A stretch of DNA of 23,275 nt from JAUQQI01 sp042408785 (GCA_042408785.1 JBHOQU010000139.1:1-23275); one strand, 5' to 3'. Numbered from the stretch's first letter, positions 14,659 through 23,045 are shown. Translations and numbers: made by a program. Notes: generated by a model from the letters alone, not told the origin.

Positions 14659-17154
14659 ATGGCACGCAAGCTTGCGGCCGAGCAGGTCCGGCCGGTGGTC
14701 GACCCGGCCAGCCTCGGAATTAAGACGACCCAGGACGCCCGGCCGGTGGAAGGCATCATCGCCCAGCCCCGGGCGACCTCGGCCCTCCAGTTCGGCCTGG
14801 ATATCCGGCAGCCGGGCTTTAATGTTTTCGTCGCCGGGGTGGCCGGTACGGGTCGGCTTACGGCCGTCCGGTCTTTTCTGGAGGAGCGGTCCAAGGCTGA
14901 GGCCCGGCCCGACGACTGGTGCTACGTTCACAACTTTAAAGACCCCTACCAGCCCCGGGCCCTACGCCTGCGGCCCGGCCAGGGCCGGGAACTGGCGGCC
15001 GATATGCGGCTCCTCATCGACCGGATCCGGCGGGAGATCCCCCGGGTTTTTGAAGGTGACGAGTATGCTGCCCGCCGGGATGCGATAACCCAGGAGTTCA
15101 ACCGCCGCCGGGAGCAGCTGATCACCCGCTTCGGTGAGCGGGCCCAGCAGGCGGGGTTTCTGCTACAGGCAACCCAATTCGGGTTTGTGCTTATCCCCAT
15201 GATGGGGGGCCAGCCCCTGAGCGACCAGGCGTTCCTGGCCCTTCCCGAGTCGGTGCGGGAAAGCATCCGGCAGCGGCGGGAGATTCTGGAAGCCGAGCTT
15301 AAGGAGGTTCTCAAGGAGATCCGGCGGCTGGAGCGGGAGGCCCACGAGCAGCTTCATCAGCTGGACCGGCAGGCGGTGTTGGGGGCCATCGGGGGGCTTT
15401 TTGAGGACCTCATCGAAAAATACGAGGACAACCCGGCCGTTGTGGCCTATCTAAAGGACGTCCAGGAGGACATTATCCAGAACTGGCCTATCTTTCTGGG
15501 CCAGCCCCAGTTTCCTGCCCCAGGCCCGATGACGCCGCCCGGGGCACCCCCGGGAATGCCGATGGGGCCGGGCCTTCTGCCCTTCCGCAAGTACGAGGTG
15601 AACGTCCTGGTAGACAACAGCGAGACCGTCGGCGCGCCGGTGGTCATTGAGGACAACCCGACCTACCAGAACCTGTTCGGGCGGATCGAGCGGGAGCCGC
15701 AGTACGGGGTCCTTTATACCGACCAGATGATGATCCACCCCGGCTCCCTGCACCGGGCCAATGGGGGCTACCTGGTGATCCCCGTGGAGGAGTTGCTTAT
15801 TAACCCCTTTGCCTGGCCCAGCCTGAAGCGGGCCCTCCAGACCCGTCAGGTGGACATCGAGGACCTGACCGAAAAGATCGGGTTTATCGCCGTCAAAACC
15901 CTCCACCCGGAGCCGATACCCCTCGACGTCAAGGTCGTCCTCATCGGCACGCCCCTGGTTTATCAGCTCCTTTACCTGCTGGACGAAGACTTCGGTGAGC
16001 TTTTCAAGGTTAAGGCCGAGTTCGATACTTTGCTTAACCGGGATGATTCCGCCCACAGCCTCTACACCTCGTTTCTGTGCATGCTGACCAACAAGGAGAA
16101 CCTCAAGCCCCTGGATGCCACGGGGGTTGCCAAAGTCATCGAGTACGGCTCCAGGCTGGCCGAGGACCAGCAGCGGCTTTCCACCCGGTTCGGCCTGATT
16201 GCGGACGTGGTGCGGGAGGCCCACTTCCAGGCCGAGCGGGAGGGCAGCCGGTACATTACGGCCGACCACATCCGCAAGGCCCTCGACTTCAAGGTTTACC
16301 GCTCTAACCTTATTGAAGAGCGCATCCGCGAGATGATCGCCCGCAACGTCCTGCTGGTGGACACCCAGGGCGAAAAGGTGGGGCAGGTCAACGGCCTCTC
16401 GGTGGTGATGCTGGGGGACTACGCCTTCGGCCGGCCGAGCCGCATAACGGCCAGCATCGCCCTGGGCCGGGAGGGGGTTGTGGACATCGAGCGGGAGGCC
16501 CGGCTGGGCGGCCCGATCCACACCAAGGGCGTGCTCATCCTCAGCGGCTACCTGGCCGCCAAGTACACCCAGGACAAGCCTTTAACCCTGGCGGCCAGAA
16601 TCGTCTTCGAGCAGTCGTACTCCCCGGTGGAAGGCGATAGCGCCTCGGCCGCCGAGCTCTTCGCCCTCCTTTCGGCCATTTCCGGGCTGCCCCTTAAGCA
16701 GTCCATCGCCGTTACGGGCTCGGTGAACCAGCGGGGCGAAATTCAGGCTGTCGGCGGCGTCAACGAGAAGGTCGAAGGCTTCTTCGATGTCTGCCGGGTT
16801 AAGGGCTTAACGGGCGAGCAGGGCGTCATCATTCCCGAAGCCAACGTCCAGCACCTGGTGCTGCGGGAGGACGTGGTCGAGGCCGTCCGGGAGGGCAGGT
16901 TCCACATCTGGGCGATCCGGACCGTGGACGAGGGGATGGAGATCCTGACCGGGGTTCCGGCGGGGGAGCGGGGGCCGGACGGCAAGTATCCGGAGGGGAC
17001 GGTGAACTACCTGGTGGACAAGCGGCTGGCCGAGATGGCCCGGGCCCTGCAAACCTTCGGCCGGGAAGAGAGGGAAGCGCCCAGGAAAGAAGAGGAGCCC
17101 GAAAAGGAGGCGGTCCAGACGGGCGGCCCGCCGGAGCCCCCGGCCGAGGGCTGA
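14659..17154 (+). CDS. Lon-related protease, LonC/AAA_32 type
   Basis: An 831-residue Lon-family protease. The N-terminal nucleotide-binding-like part has FNVFVAGVAGTGRLTAV, where the Walker A lysine is Arg66. A long helical insertion (about 110-270) and a Pro/Gly/Met-rich loop (about 285-309) follow, then the conserved block NPTYQNLFGRIE, GSLHRANGGYLVI and LKRALQTRQVDIED. The protease domain ends the protein, with the Ser-Lys dyad Ser661 (EGDSASAAEL) and Lys704 (GGVNEKVEGFF); their 43-residue spacing equals that of Escherichia coli Lon (679, 722). The tail after about 800 is Glu/Pro-rich. This architecture is the LonC / Lon-related class, some members of which were reported to degrade unfolded protein without ATP; the altered Walker A fits that, but I cannot confirm it. 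Start: ATG with GGGGAG eight bases upstream. It has no gene overlap with its neighbours and sbcC follows after 120 bases. Confidence 0.9.
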   Translation: MARKLAAEQVRPVVDPASLGIKTTQDARPVEGIIAQPRATSALQFGLDIRQPGFNVFVAGVAGTGRLTAVRSFLEERSKAEARPDDWCYVHNFKDPYQPRALRLRPGQGRELAADMRLLIDRIRREIPRVFEGDEYAARRDAITQEFNRRREQLITRFGERAQQAGFLLQATQFGFVLIPMMGGQPLSDQAFLALPESVRESIRQRREILEAELKEVLKEIRRLEREAHEQLHQLDRQAVLGAIGGLFEDLIEKYEDNPAVVAYLKDVQEDIIQNWPIFLGQPQFPAPGPMTPPGAPPGMPMGPGLLPFRKYEVNVLVDNSETVGAPVVIEDNPTYQNLFGRIEREPQYGVLYTDQMMIHPGSLHRANGGYLVIPVEELLINPFAWPSLKRALQTRQVDIEDLTEKIGFIAVKTLHPEPIPLDVKVVLIGTPLVYQLLYLLDEDFGELFKVKAEFDTLLNRDDSAHSLYTSFLCMLTNKENLKPLDATGVAKVIEYGSRLAEDQQRLSTRFGLIADVVREAHFQAEREGSRYITADHIRKALDFKVYRSNLIEERIREMIARNVLLVDTQGEKVGQVNGLSVVMLGDYAFGRPSRITASIALGREGVVDIEREARLGGPIHTKGVLILSGYLAAKYTQDKPLTLAARIVFEQSYSPVEGDSASAAELFALLSAISGLPLKQSIAVTGSVNQRGEIQAVGGVNEKVEGFFDVCRVKGLTGEQGVIIPEANVQHLVLREDVVEAVREGRFHIWAIRTVDEGMEILTGVPAGERGPDGKYPEGTVNYLVDKRLAEMARALQTFGREEREAPRKEEEPEKEAVQTGGPPEPPAEG

Positions 17155-17172
17155 GCCGCTGGCCCTTAGCAA

Positions 17173-17248
17173 CGTACATTTGTGCTATAATCGTTTGCGA
17201 CCCCGGGGGCCGGCCGGGCTGGGGCCGGCCGCTTCCCGAGGTTATAAT
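17173..17248 (+). promoter_or_regulatory. Promoter region of sbcC with two TATAATCG boxes
   Basis: Two copies of TATAATCG occur, at 17186-17193 and 17243-17250. The first is preceded by TGC, giving an extended -10 (TGCTATAAT, 17183-17191), which can work without a -35 box. The second has no good -35 and would give a leader of only about 20 bases. The imperfect repeat GTAC-ATTT-GTGC (17174-17185) overlaps the first box and has a distant likeness to the Gram-positive SOS box. The GC-rich hairpin at 17208-17230 lies between the two boxes. Confidence 0.5.
17208..17230 (+). terminator. GC-rich stem-loop between lonC-like gene and sbcC
   Basis: GGCCGGCC occurs at 17208-17215 and again at 17223-17230, able to form an 8-bp stem with a 7-base loop. 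Because the 8-mer is its own reverse complement each copy could also pair within a duplex. There is no T-run. It may be the end of the protease transcript or an attenuating structure in the sbcC leader. Confidence 0.3.
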
Positions 17249-17274
17249 CGGCCCGGACCGCGGGAATTGCGGCG

Positions 17275-19980
17275 GTGATACCGGTCAGGTTAAGGCTGCA
17301 TAATTTCCTTTGCTACCGGGACCCGGTTGAGCTGGACTTTACCGGCTTTCAGTTTGCCTGCCTCAGCGGCGACAACGGGGCCGGTAAGTCGGCCCTGCTG
17401 GATGCCATCACTTGGGCCCTCTGGGGGCGGGCCCGGGCCCGCAGTGCCGATGAGCTCATCCACCTGAACGAGAACGAGATGGCCGTGGAGTTCGAGTTCC
17501 GGCTCGGGCCCAATCAGTACCGGGTGGTCCGCCGCCGCAGCCGGACGGCCCGGTCGGGGGCCTCCGTCCTGGACCTGCAACTGCTGACGCCCGACGGCTA
17601 CCGGAGCATCGCCGGCAACAGCGTTCGGGAAACCGAGGAGCAGATCCGGAAGCTTCTGCGCCTCGACTACGAGACCTTTATAAACAGCGCCTTCATCCTC
17701 CAGAACCGGGCCGACGAGTTCACCCGCAAGACCCCGGCCGAGCGCAAGGAGATCCTGGCGGAGATCCTCGGCCTGAGCGTCTACGAGGACCTGGCAAAAC
17801 TTGCCCGGGAGCGGGCCCGGCAGGCTGCCGAACGGGTCAAATTGCTGGATGCCCAGACCCAGGAGCTGGAGGCGGAAGTTGCCCGGGCACCCGCCTACCG
17901 CCAGAACCTGGAGGAGGTTGAGGCCGAGCTTAAACTCGTCCAGGCCCAGGTGGAGGAGCTGGAGGGCATCTTGGCCGAGGTCCACCGCCTGGAGCTTCGG
18001 GCAAGCGAGCTGGCGAGCTGTCAGCGGGATGTGGAGGAGTGGGTCGCCCACCTGAACCGGGAGCGGGAACGGCTTACCCAGCTCATCGACCAGCGCCGGC
18101 TCGACCGGGAGCGGCTCCGGGGCCTGCTGGAGCGGGCCGCTGAAATCGAGGCCAATTTCGGCCGCTGGCAGGAGCTCCAGCGGGAGAAGGCCCGGCTGGA
18201 CGGGCTGCTGCGGGAGCTGGTCCAGCTGCAGGACCGGCTCCGGGTTCTGGATGTGAGGCTGCGCAGCGAGCTCCAGCAGGTGGAGCGGGAGCGGTCCGGC
18301 CGGGCCGAAAGGCTTAACGGCCTGCGGGAGCAGGCCGCCCAGGGGCCGGAGCTTCAGGAGCGGCTCGAACGGCTCCAGGCGGACCGGGAGGCCCTGGAGG
18401 CGGAGTTCGGGGTAAAGACCGCCCGGCAGCAGCACCGGGTCGATGAGGTTCAGCACGCCCTCAACGAGCTTAAGGCCGCCCAGGTCGGCCTGAGCCGGCA
18501 GCTGGAGGACCTGCGCCGCCGCTTTGAGGTGCTCAAACAGGGGACCGAGCGATGCCCCGTTTGCGGCTCCCCCCTCACCCCGGAGGACCGCCGGCGGCTG
18601 GAAAGCCAGTATGTCGAGGAGGGACGGGAACTCAAGCGGCAGCTTCAGGCGGCCCAGGAGTCGGCCCGGGAGCGGGAGGCGGAGCTCGGGCGGCTCCGGC
18701 AGGATCTGGAGCGGCTGGAACGGGAGCGTCAGCGCCAGCTGGAGCGGCTCAACCTGCAGCTGGGCCAGGCCGAGGCGAACCTCCGGCGCAGCCGAGAGGC
18801 CGCCGGCGAAATTGCCGGGCTGGAGGCAGAGGTCGGCAGGTTGGGCGAGCTTGCGGCCGCCATCGAGAGGGTTCTCAATTTCGACGGCCCCGAGGTGGAC
18901 GCCGAGACGAAGGCGGCCGGGCAGCTCCTCCGGCAGCGGCCGGAGATTTACAAGGCCGCGGCCGAGTTCGTCAAACTTAAGATAAAGCTTAACACCCTGG
19001 GCTACGACGGCCCCAGGCACCAGGAGGTCGCCGAAAAGCTTGAGGAGCTGCGGGAATATCCGGTCCTGAAGGACCGCCTCGACCAGGCCCGGGCCGAGCT
19101 TCCCCGGGTGGAGGCGGAGCTCGGGGAGCTGGAGCGGCAGCTGCAGGAGAATGGGGCCCGGCTGGCCGAGCAGGAGCAGCGGCTGGCCGAGCTGGAGCGG
19201 CAGCGAGCACACCTGGCCCGGCAGGTGCCCCGGGTGCCCGAGTTCTGTCCGCGCCTGCCGGCCCTGGCGCCTCCCGCCGGCCTGGAAGAGGCCCTGCGGC
19301 GGGTCAAGCGGGAGGTGGACAACTGCCTGGACCAGAAGTCGGCCCGCCGGCGGGAGCTGGACACCCGGCGGGGGTCCCTGCGCCAGCTCTTGGAGGACTG
19401 CCAGCGTAAGGCGGCCGAACTGGAGCGGGTCAGGGCCCAGCGGCAGCAGGCGGCCGAGGAGCAGGGCCTTTACGAGGAGCTGGGCCGGGCCTTCGGCAAG
19501 AAGGGCGTGCCGGCCATGGTCATTGAGGCGGCCATCCCCGAGATCGAGGAGGAGGCAAACCGGCTCATCACCAGCATGACCGACCACCGGATGCATATCA
19601 GCTTCGAGACCCAGCGGGCAAGCCAGTCCGGGGACGCCATTGAGACGCTGGACATCAGGATTTCGGACGACCTGGGAACCCGCAATTACGAGCTCTATTC
19701 CGGGGGCGAAGCCTTCCGGATCAACCTGGCCATCCGGATCGCCCTCTCCCGGCTCCTGGCCCGCCGGGCCGGGGCGCAGCTCAACATGCTCGTCATCGAC
19801 GAGGGTTTCGGCAGCCAGGATGTCACCGCCCGGGAGCGGCTGGTGGAGACGGTCGCCAGCGTCGCCCACGAGTTTGAGAAGTTGCTGGTAATTACCCACC
19901 TGCCGGATTTAAAGGACCGGTTCCCCGTGCGGATCGAGGTTACGCGGGGGGAGCGGGGCTCCCGGATAACGGTGGTTTGA
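17275..19980 (+). CDS. sbcC: SbcC/Rad50-type exonuclease ATPase subunit
   Basis: A 901-residue SMC-like ATPase that, with the nuclease SbcD/Mre11, processes DNA ends and hairpins. Walker A is GDNGAGKS (32-39) in LSGDNGAGKSALLDAITWAL. Two long coiled-coil arms (about 170-420 and 435-740), rich in Glu, Arg, Leu and Gln, flank the zinc hook CPVC at 427-430. The signature YSGGEAFRINLAIRIALS starts at 808, and Walker B LVIDEGFGSQD has Asp842-Glu843. Length is within the family range. The GTG start at 17275 gives the usual family N-terminus (MIPVRLRLHNFLCY), but its ribosome site is weak. An in-frame TAA at 17245-17247 limits any extension. No sbcD lies upstream where it normally would; instead a beta-lactamase-fold gene follows after 12 bases. 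Confidence 0.95.
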   Translation: MIPVRLRLHNFLCYRDPVELDFTGFQFACLSGDNGAGKSALLDAITWALWGRARARSADELIHLNENEMAVEFEFRLGPNQYRVVRRRSRTARSGASVLDLQLLTPDGYRSIAGNSVRETEEQIRKLLRLDYETFINSAFILQNRADEFTRKTPAERKEILAEILGLSVYEDLAKLARERARQAAERVKLLDAQTQELEAEVARAPAYRQNLEEVEAELKLVQAQVEELEGILAEVHRLELRASELASCQRDVEEWVAHLNRERERLTQLIDQRRLDRERLRGLLERAAEIEANFGRWQELQREKARLDGLLRELVQLQDRLRVLDVRLRSELQQVERERSGRAERLNGLREQAAQGPELQERLERLQADREALEAEFGVKTARQQHRVDEVQHALNELKAAQVGLSRQLEDLRRRFEVLKQGTERCPVCGSPLTPEDRRRLESQYVEEGRELKRQLQAAQESAREREAELGRLRQDLERLERERQRQLERLNLQLGQAEANLRRSREAAGEIAGLEAEVGRLGELAAAIERVLNFDGPEVDAETKAAGQLLRQRPEIYKAAAEFVKLKIKLNTLGYDGPRHQEVAEKLEELREYPVLKDRLDQARAELPRVEAELGELERQLQENGARLAEQEQRLAELERQRAHLARQVPRVPEFCPRLPALAPPAGLEEALRRVKREVDNCLDQKSARRRELDTRRGSLRQLLEDCQRKAAELERVRAQRQQAAEEQGLYEELGRAFGKKGVPAMVIEAAIPEIEEEANRLITSMTDHRMHISFETQRASQSGDAIETLDIRISDDLGTRNYELYSGGEAFRINLAIRIALSRLLARRAGAQLNMLVIDEGFGSQDVTARERLVETVASVAHEFEKLLVITHLPDLKDRFPVRIEVTRGERGSRITVV

Positions 19981-19992
19981 GGCGCTTTAACG

Positions 19993-20640
19993 GTGGAGAT
20001 TATCTGGTTCGGCCACGCCTGCTTCCGGATCCGGGCCCGGGAGGCCACCATCATCACCGACCCCTACGACCGCCGGGTCGGCCTTTCACTGCCCCGGCAG
20101 ACGGCCGATATCGTTACCGTGAGTCACTACCACCCGGGGCACGGCAATGTGGACGCCGTCCCTGGGGCCAGGGTGGTGGACGGGCCCGGCGAGTACGAGA
20201 TCCAGGGGGTGTTCATTACCGGCATCCGCACCTTCCACGATAACGAGGGGGGAAAGCGCCTCGGCCGGAATACGGTCTTCGTTATCGAGGCCGAGGAGCT
20301 GACCCTCTGCCACCTGGGCGACCTGGGCCACGTGCTCACCCCGGACCAGGTGGAGGCCCTGCCCAAGGTCGACATCCTGCTTATCCCGGTGGGCAATCAC
20401 TCCACCATTGGGCCGGCCGAGGCCGCCGAGGTGATAAGCCTGCTGGAGCCGAGCATCATCATCCCCATGCACTACCGCATCCCCGGCCTGAAGACGACCC
20501 TGGAACCGGTGGACCGCTTTCTGCACGAGGTGGGGCAGGAGGCCGTCCAGCCCCGGCCCCGCCTCAACGTCACCCGGCGGGACCTTACGGAAGAGCCCCA
20601 GGTGGTGCTCCTGGAGCCGCGGGGGGCCGAGCGCCCTTAG
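19993..20640 (+). CDS. Metallo-beta-lactamase-fold hydrolase (UlaG/YtkL-like)
   Basis: A 215-residue protein of the metal-dependent hydrolase branch of the metallo-beta-lactamase fold, starting MEIIWFGHACFRI. Possible metal ligands are His45, His47 and His50 in SHYHPGHGN, Asp110 (CHLGDLGH) and His160 (IIIPMHY). The usual HxHxDH is HxHxGH here, so the Asp of the second metal site is missing. I recall close relatives with the same change, so it may be a subfamily trait rather than damage. The related YtkL/UlaG proteins include lactonases, but no substrate can be assigned. The GTG start is 12 bases after the sbcC stop, so the two are likely one transcript. A role in DNA repair is possible from this alone, not shown. 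The last four bases overlap the stop of purA on the other strand. Confidence 0.85.
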   Translation: MEIIWFGHACFRIRAREATIITDPYDRRVGLSLPRQTADIVTVSHYHPGHGNVDAVPGARVVDGPGEYEIQGVFITGIRTFHDNEGGKRLGRNTVFVIEAEELTLCHLGDLGHVLTPDQVEALPKVDILLIPVGNHSTIGPAEAAEVISLLEPSIIIPMHYRIPGLKTTLEPVDRFLHEVGQEAVQPRPRLNVTRRDLTEEPQVVLLEPRGAERP

Positions 20641-21920
20641 GGGATGGGCCGGAGGGGGATTACCTGGTTGCGCTCCGGGCCCACGCTCACCAGGCTTACC
20701 GGCCGGCCCACCAGCTCCTCGAGCCGGCGGACGTAGCGCTGGGCGTTGGGAGGCAGGTCCTCGAAGCGGCGGACCCGACTGGTATCGGTCAGCCAGCCGG
20801 GAAGCTCCTCATAGACGGGCCGGACGGCGGCCAGCCGGGCGGCGCTGGTGGGGAACTCCTCCGAAACTACCCCGTCGGTCTGGTAGGCGACGCAGACCTT
20901 GATGCGGTCGAAGACGTCCAGAATATCGAGGCGGGTTATGGCGATGCTGGTCAGGTCGTTCACCCGGGCGCTGAAGCGGGCGAGGACGGCGTCGAACCAG
21001 CCGCACCGGCGGGGCCGGCCGGTGGTGGCCCCATACTCCCGGGCCCGCTCCCGCAGGAGCTGGCCCATCTCGTCGGTGAGCTCGGTGGGCATCGGGCCGG
21101 CGCCAACCCGGGTGACGTAGGCCTTAAAAACCCCCAGGGTGTGGGTTATCTGGGTCGGGCCGATGCCCACCCCAAGGCAGGCCCCACCGGCGCCGGTGGA
21201 AGACGACGTCACGTAGGGGTAGGTGCCGTAGTCGAGGTCCAGGAGGGTTCCCTGCGCCCCCTCCAGGAGGACCAGGTCGCCCTGTTCCAGGGCCCGCAAA
21301 ACGATCAGGCTGGTGTCCCGGATGAAGGGCTTGAGCCGCTCCCCGTACCGCAGGTACTCTTCGGCAATCTGCCGCCAGTCCAAGGGCTTGGCGCCGTACA
21401 CCCGCTCAAGAATCTTGTTTTTGTATTCCACGACGTACCTGAGCCGGCTCGTAAAGGCCTCGGGGTCCGTCAGGTCGCCCATTCGGATACCCAGCCGGGC
21501 GGCCTTATCGGCGTAGCAGGGCCCGATGCCCCGGCGGGTAGTACCGATGGCGGCCTTCCCCTGGGCCTCCTCTTCCAGCCGCTCCAGCTCCAGGTGGTAG
21601 GGCATAACCACGTGGGCCCGGTCGCTCACTGCGACCCGGGAGATGTCCACGCCCCGGGAGGCCAGCAGGTCCAGCTCGGCCAGCAGAACCTTGGGGTTAA
21701 CGACCATCCCGTTGCCGATGACGCACTGGGTTTGGGGGTAAAAGATGCCCGCCGGTACCAGGTGGAGGGCAAACTCCCCCAGCTCGTTAACGATGGTGTG
21801 GCCGGCGTTGTCCCCGCCGTTGAACCGGGCAACAACGGCCGCATCCCGGGAGAGCAGGTCCACAATCCGGCCCTTGCCCTCGTCGCCCCACTGACCCCCG
21901 ACGACGACTACCGCCGGCAT
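20637..21920 (-). CDS. purA: Adenylosuccinate synthetase
   Basis: A 427-residue PurA, which joins IMP and aspartate using GTP in the first committed step to AMP. The N-terminal GGQWGDEGKGRIVDLLS contains the general base Asp13, and FNGGDNAGHTI contains His41. Further family blocks are GTTRRGIGPCYADKAAR, LLEGAQGTLLDLDYGTYPYVTSS, THTLGVFKAYVTRVGAGP and TTGRPRRCGWFD. Length and both ends are standard. Start: ATG with GGAG about eight bases upstream. It is downstream of the rhomboid gene on the same strand, 102 bases away, so partial cotranscription is possible. It converges on the beta-lactamase-fold gene with a 4-base stop overlap, leaving no room for a terminator between them. Confidence 0.98.
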   Translation of the reverse strand: MPAVVVVGGQWGDEGKGRIVDLLSRDAAVVARFNGGDNAGHTIVNELGEFALHLVPAGIFYPQTQCVIGNGMVVNPKVLLAELDLLASRGVDISRVAVSDRAHVVMPYHLELERLEEEAQGKAAIGTTRRGIGPCYADKAARLGIRMGDLTDPEAFTSRLRYVVEYKNKILERVYGAKPLDWRQIAEEYLRYGERLKPFIRDTSLIVLRALEQGDLVLLEGAQGTLLDLDYGTYPYVTSSSTGAGGACLGVGIGPTQITHTLGVFKAYVTRVGAGPMPTELTDEMGQLLRERAREYGATTGRPRRCGWFDAVLARFSARVNDLTSIAITRLDILDVFDRIKVCVAYQTDGVVSEEFPTSAARLAAVRPVYEELPGWLTDTSRVRRFEDLPPNAQRYVRRLEELVGRPVSLVSVGPERNQVIPLRPIP

Positions 21921-22022
21921 GGTTTGGCTCCGTTCAGCACAGTCAACACCGGGGTTAAGTTTAACACTTTCCGGCCAGCCTTAACCATACGCCCAAGGCC
22001 CGACTCACCGGCCCGGCCCCGG
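21921..22022 (-). promoter_or_regulatory. Intergenic region upstream of purA
   Basis: This 102-base gap is more AT-rich than its flanks near 21954-21965, where the inverted repeat GTTAA-N2-TTAAC lies about 35 bases before the purA ATG. A clear -35/-10 pair was not found. No purine riboswitch or PurR box was recognised. Confidence 0.3.
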
Positions 22023-23045
22023 CTAGGGCCGGCGGCGCCGGAGCCGTTCCAGGCCGGCGGCCGCCGCTCCCAGGGTCCAACCGAGAAGACCCCCCAGCAG
22101 GTGGAAGGCCACGGCGGCCAGCAGGCTGGGAACCTCCACTTCCACCCGGCCGAACCGCAGGGACGGGGCCAGTTCGGCGAAGGGGGTCACCAGCGGGCCG
22201 GTCAAACCCAGGAGGAGCCCGAGCAGGGGGCGCCAGAAGCCCGAAAGCTGGGGATTAAGCATCACCAGGAAGAACCTAAGCAAAAGCAGGGCGGCCGCCA
22301 GGTCGGCCAGGGCGGTCGGCAGGCGGGCCGGCCAGGGGGCGGGGGGCCGGAGGGCCGGACCGGGCCGGCCTGCGGGCCCGGCCGGGCCGAGGGCCAGGCC
22401 CACGGCGGCCCCCAGGACGAAGCCGCCGGCGTGGGCCCAGAAGGCCACGCCGCCGGCGCTTGGGAGTCGGGTTATGGCGGCCATGCCGCTCAGGAGCTGG
22501 GTAATGAACCAGAGGGGCAGAAAGACGAGGGCCGGGACCTCCACGGGGACAAGGAAAAGAAAGGCCGGGACCAGGGTCACCACGGTGGCGGCTGGGTAAA
22601 GGACCAGGTAGGCGCCCAGCACCCCGGCGATGGCCCCGCTGGCCCCCACCATGGGCACGGGGGACGTGGGGGTGAAGGCCGCCTGGACCAGGGCGGCTCC
22701 GGCCCCGGCGGCCAGGTAGAAGCCGAGGTAAGGCAGGTGGCCGAGCCGGTCCTCAACGTTGTCGCCGAAAATCCAGAGAAAGAGCATGTTCCCCAGGAGG
22801 TGGGCCCAGCCGGCGTGAAGAAACTGGTGGGTAAAAAGGGTGAGCCAGACCTCCGGGGGAAGCCGGAGATCGCCGACCAGCAAGGGGGAAATCAGCCGGG
22901 GCACCAGCCCATAGCGGCGGATGGCCGCGTCCAGATGCGGTCCCAGGCTCAGCTCCCAGAGGAAGGCCAGTAGGCAGGCCCCGATGAGACCCAGGGTAAC
23001 ATACGGGGTTCGCCGGACCGGAACGGTATCGGTCAGCGGGATCAT
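22023..23045 (-). CDS. Rhomboid intramembrane serine protease with YggT-like C-terminal domain
   Basis: A 340-residue membrane protein (from the ATG at 23045; GGGAG lies five bases before it, whereas a TTG at 23057 would add four residues). Residues 1-215 are a rhomboid protease core of about six membrane segments: FTHQFLHAGWAHLLGNMLFLWIFG, then the nucleophile Ser136 in VGASGAIAGVLGAY and the catalytic His205 in FWAHAGGFVLG. A Pro/Ala/Gly-rich linker (about 218-245) leads to a second hydrophobic region (about 250-326) with RFFLVMLNP, LGLTGPLVTPFAELAPSL and EVPSLLAAVAFHLL. This second pattern matches the two-helix YggT family (inner-membrane proteins of unclear role). Rhomboids cut membrane proteins within their helices. 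The tail is strongly basic (RLRRRRP). purA follows 102 bases downstream. Confidence 0.9.
   Translation of the reverse strand: MIPLTDTVPVRRTPYVTLGLIGACLLAFLWELSLGPHLDAAIRRYGLVPRLISPLLVGDLRLPPEVWLTLFTHQFLHAGWAHLLGNMLFLWIFGDNVEDRLGHLPYLGFYLAAGAGAALVQAAFTPTSPVPMVGASGAIAGVLGAYLVLYPAATVVTLVPAFLFLVPVEVPALVFLPLWFITQLLSGMAAITRLPSAGGVAFWAHAGGFVLGAAVGLALGPAGPAGRPGPALRPPAPWPARLPTALADLAAALLLLRFFLVMLNPQLSGFWRPLLGLLLGLTGPLVTPFAELAPSLRFGRVEVEVPSLLAAVAFHLLGGLLGWTLGAAAAGLERLRRRRP

Noticed and set aside
17290..19899. An 869-residue open frame antisense to sbcC
   Set aside because: It mirrors the codon positions of sbcC; GC-rich third positions remove stop codons on the opposite strand. Its translation is low-complexity Leu/Pro/Gly and has no family motif, whereas sbcC has all of its own.
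21141..22973. A 610-residue plus-strand open frame crossing purA, the gap and the rhomboid gene
   Set aside because: It is Gly/Gln/Pro/Glu-rich without any recognisable domain and runs antisense to two genes with intact catalytic motifs. It is a GC-bias shadow.
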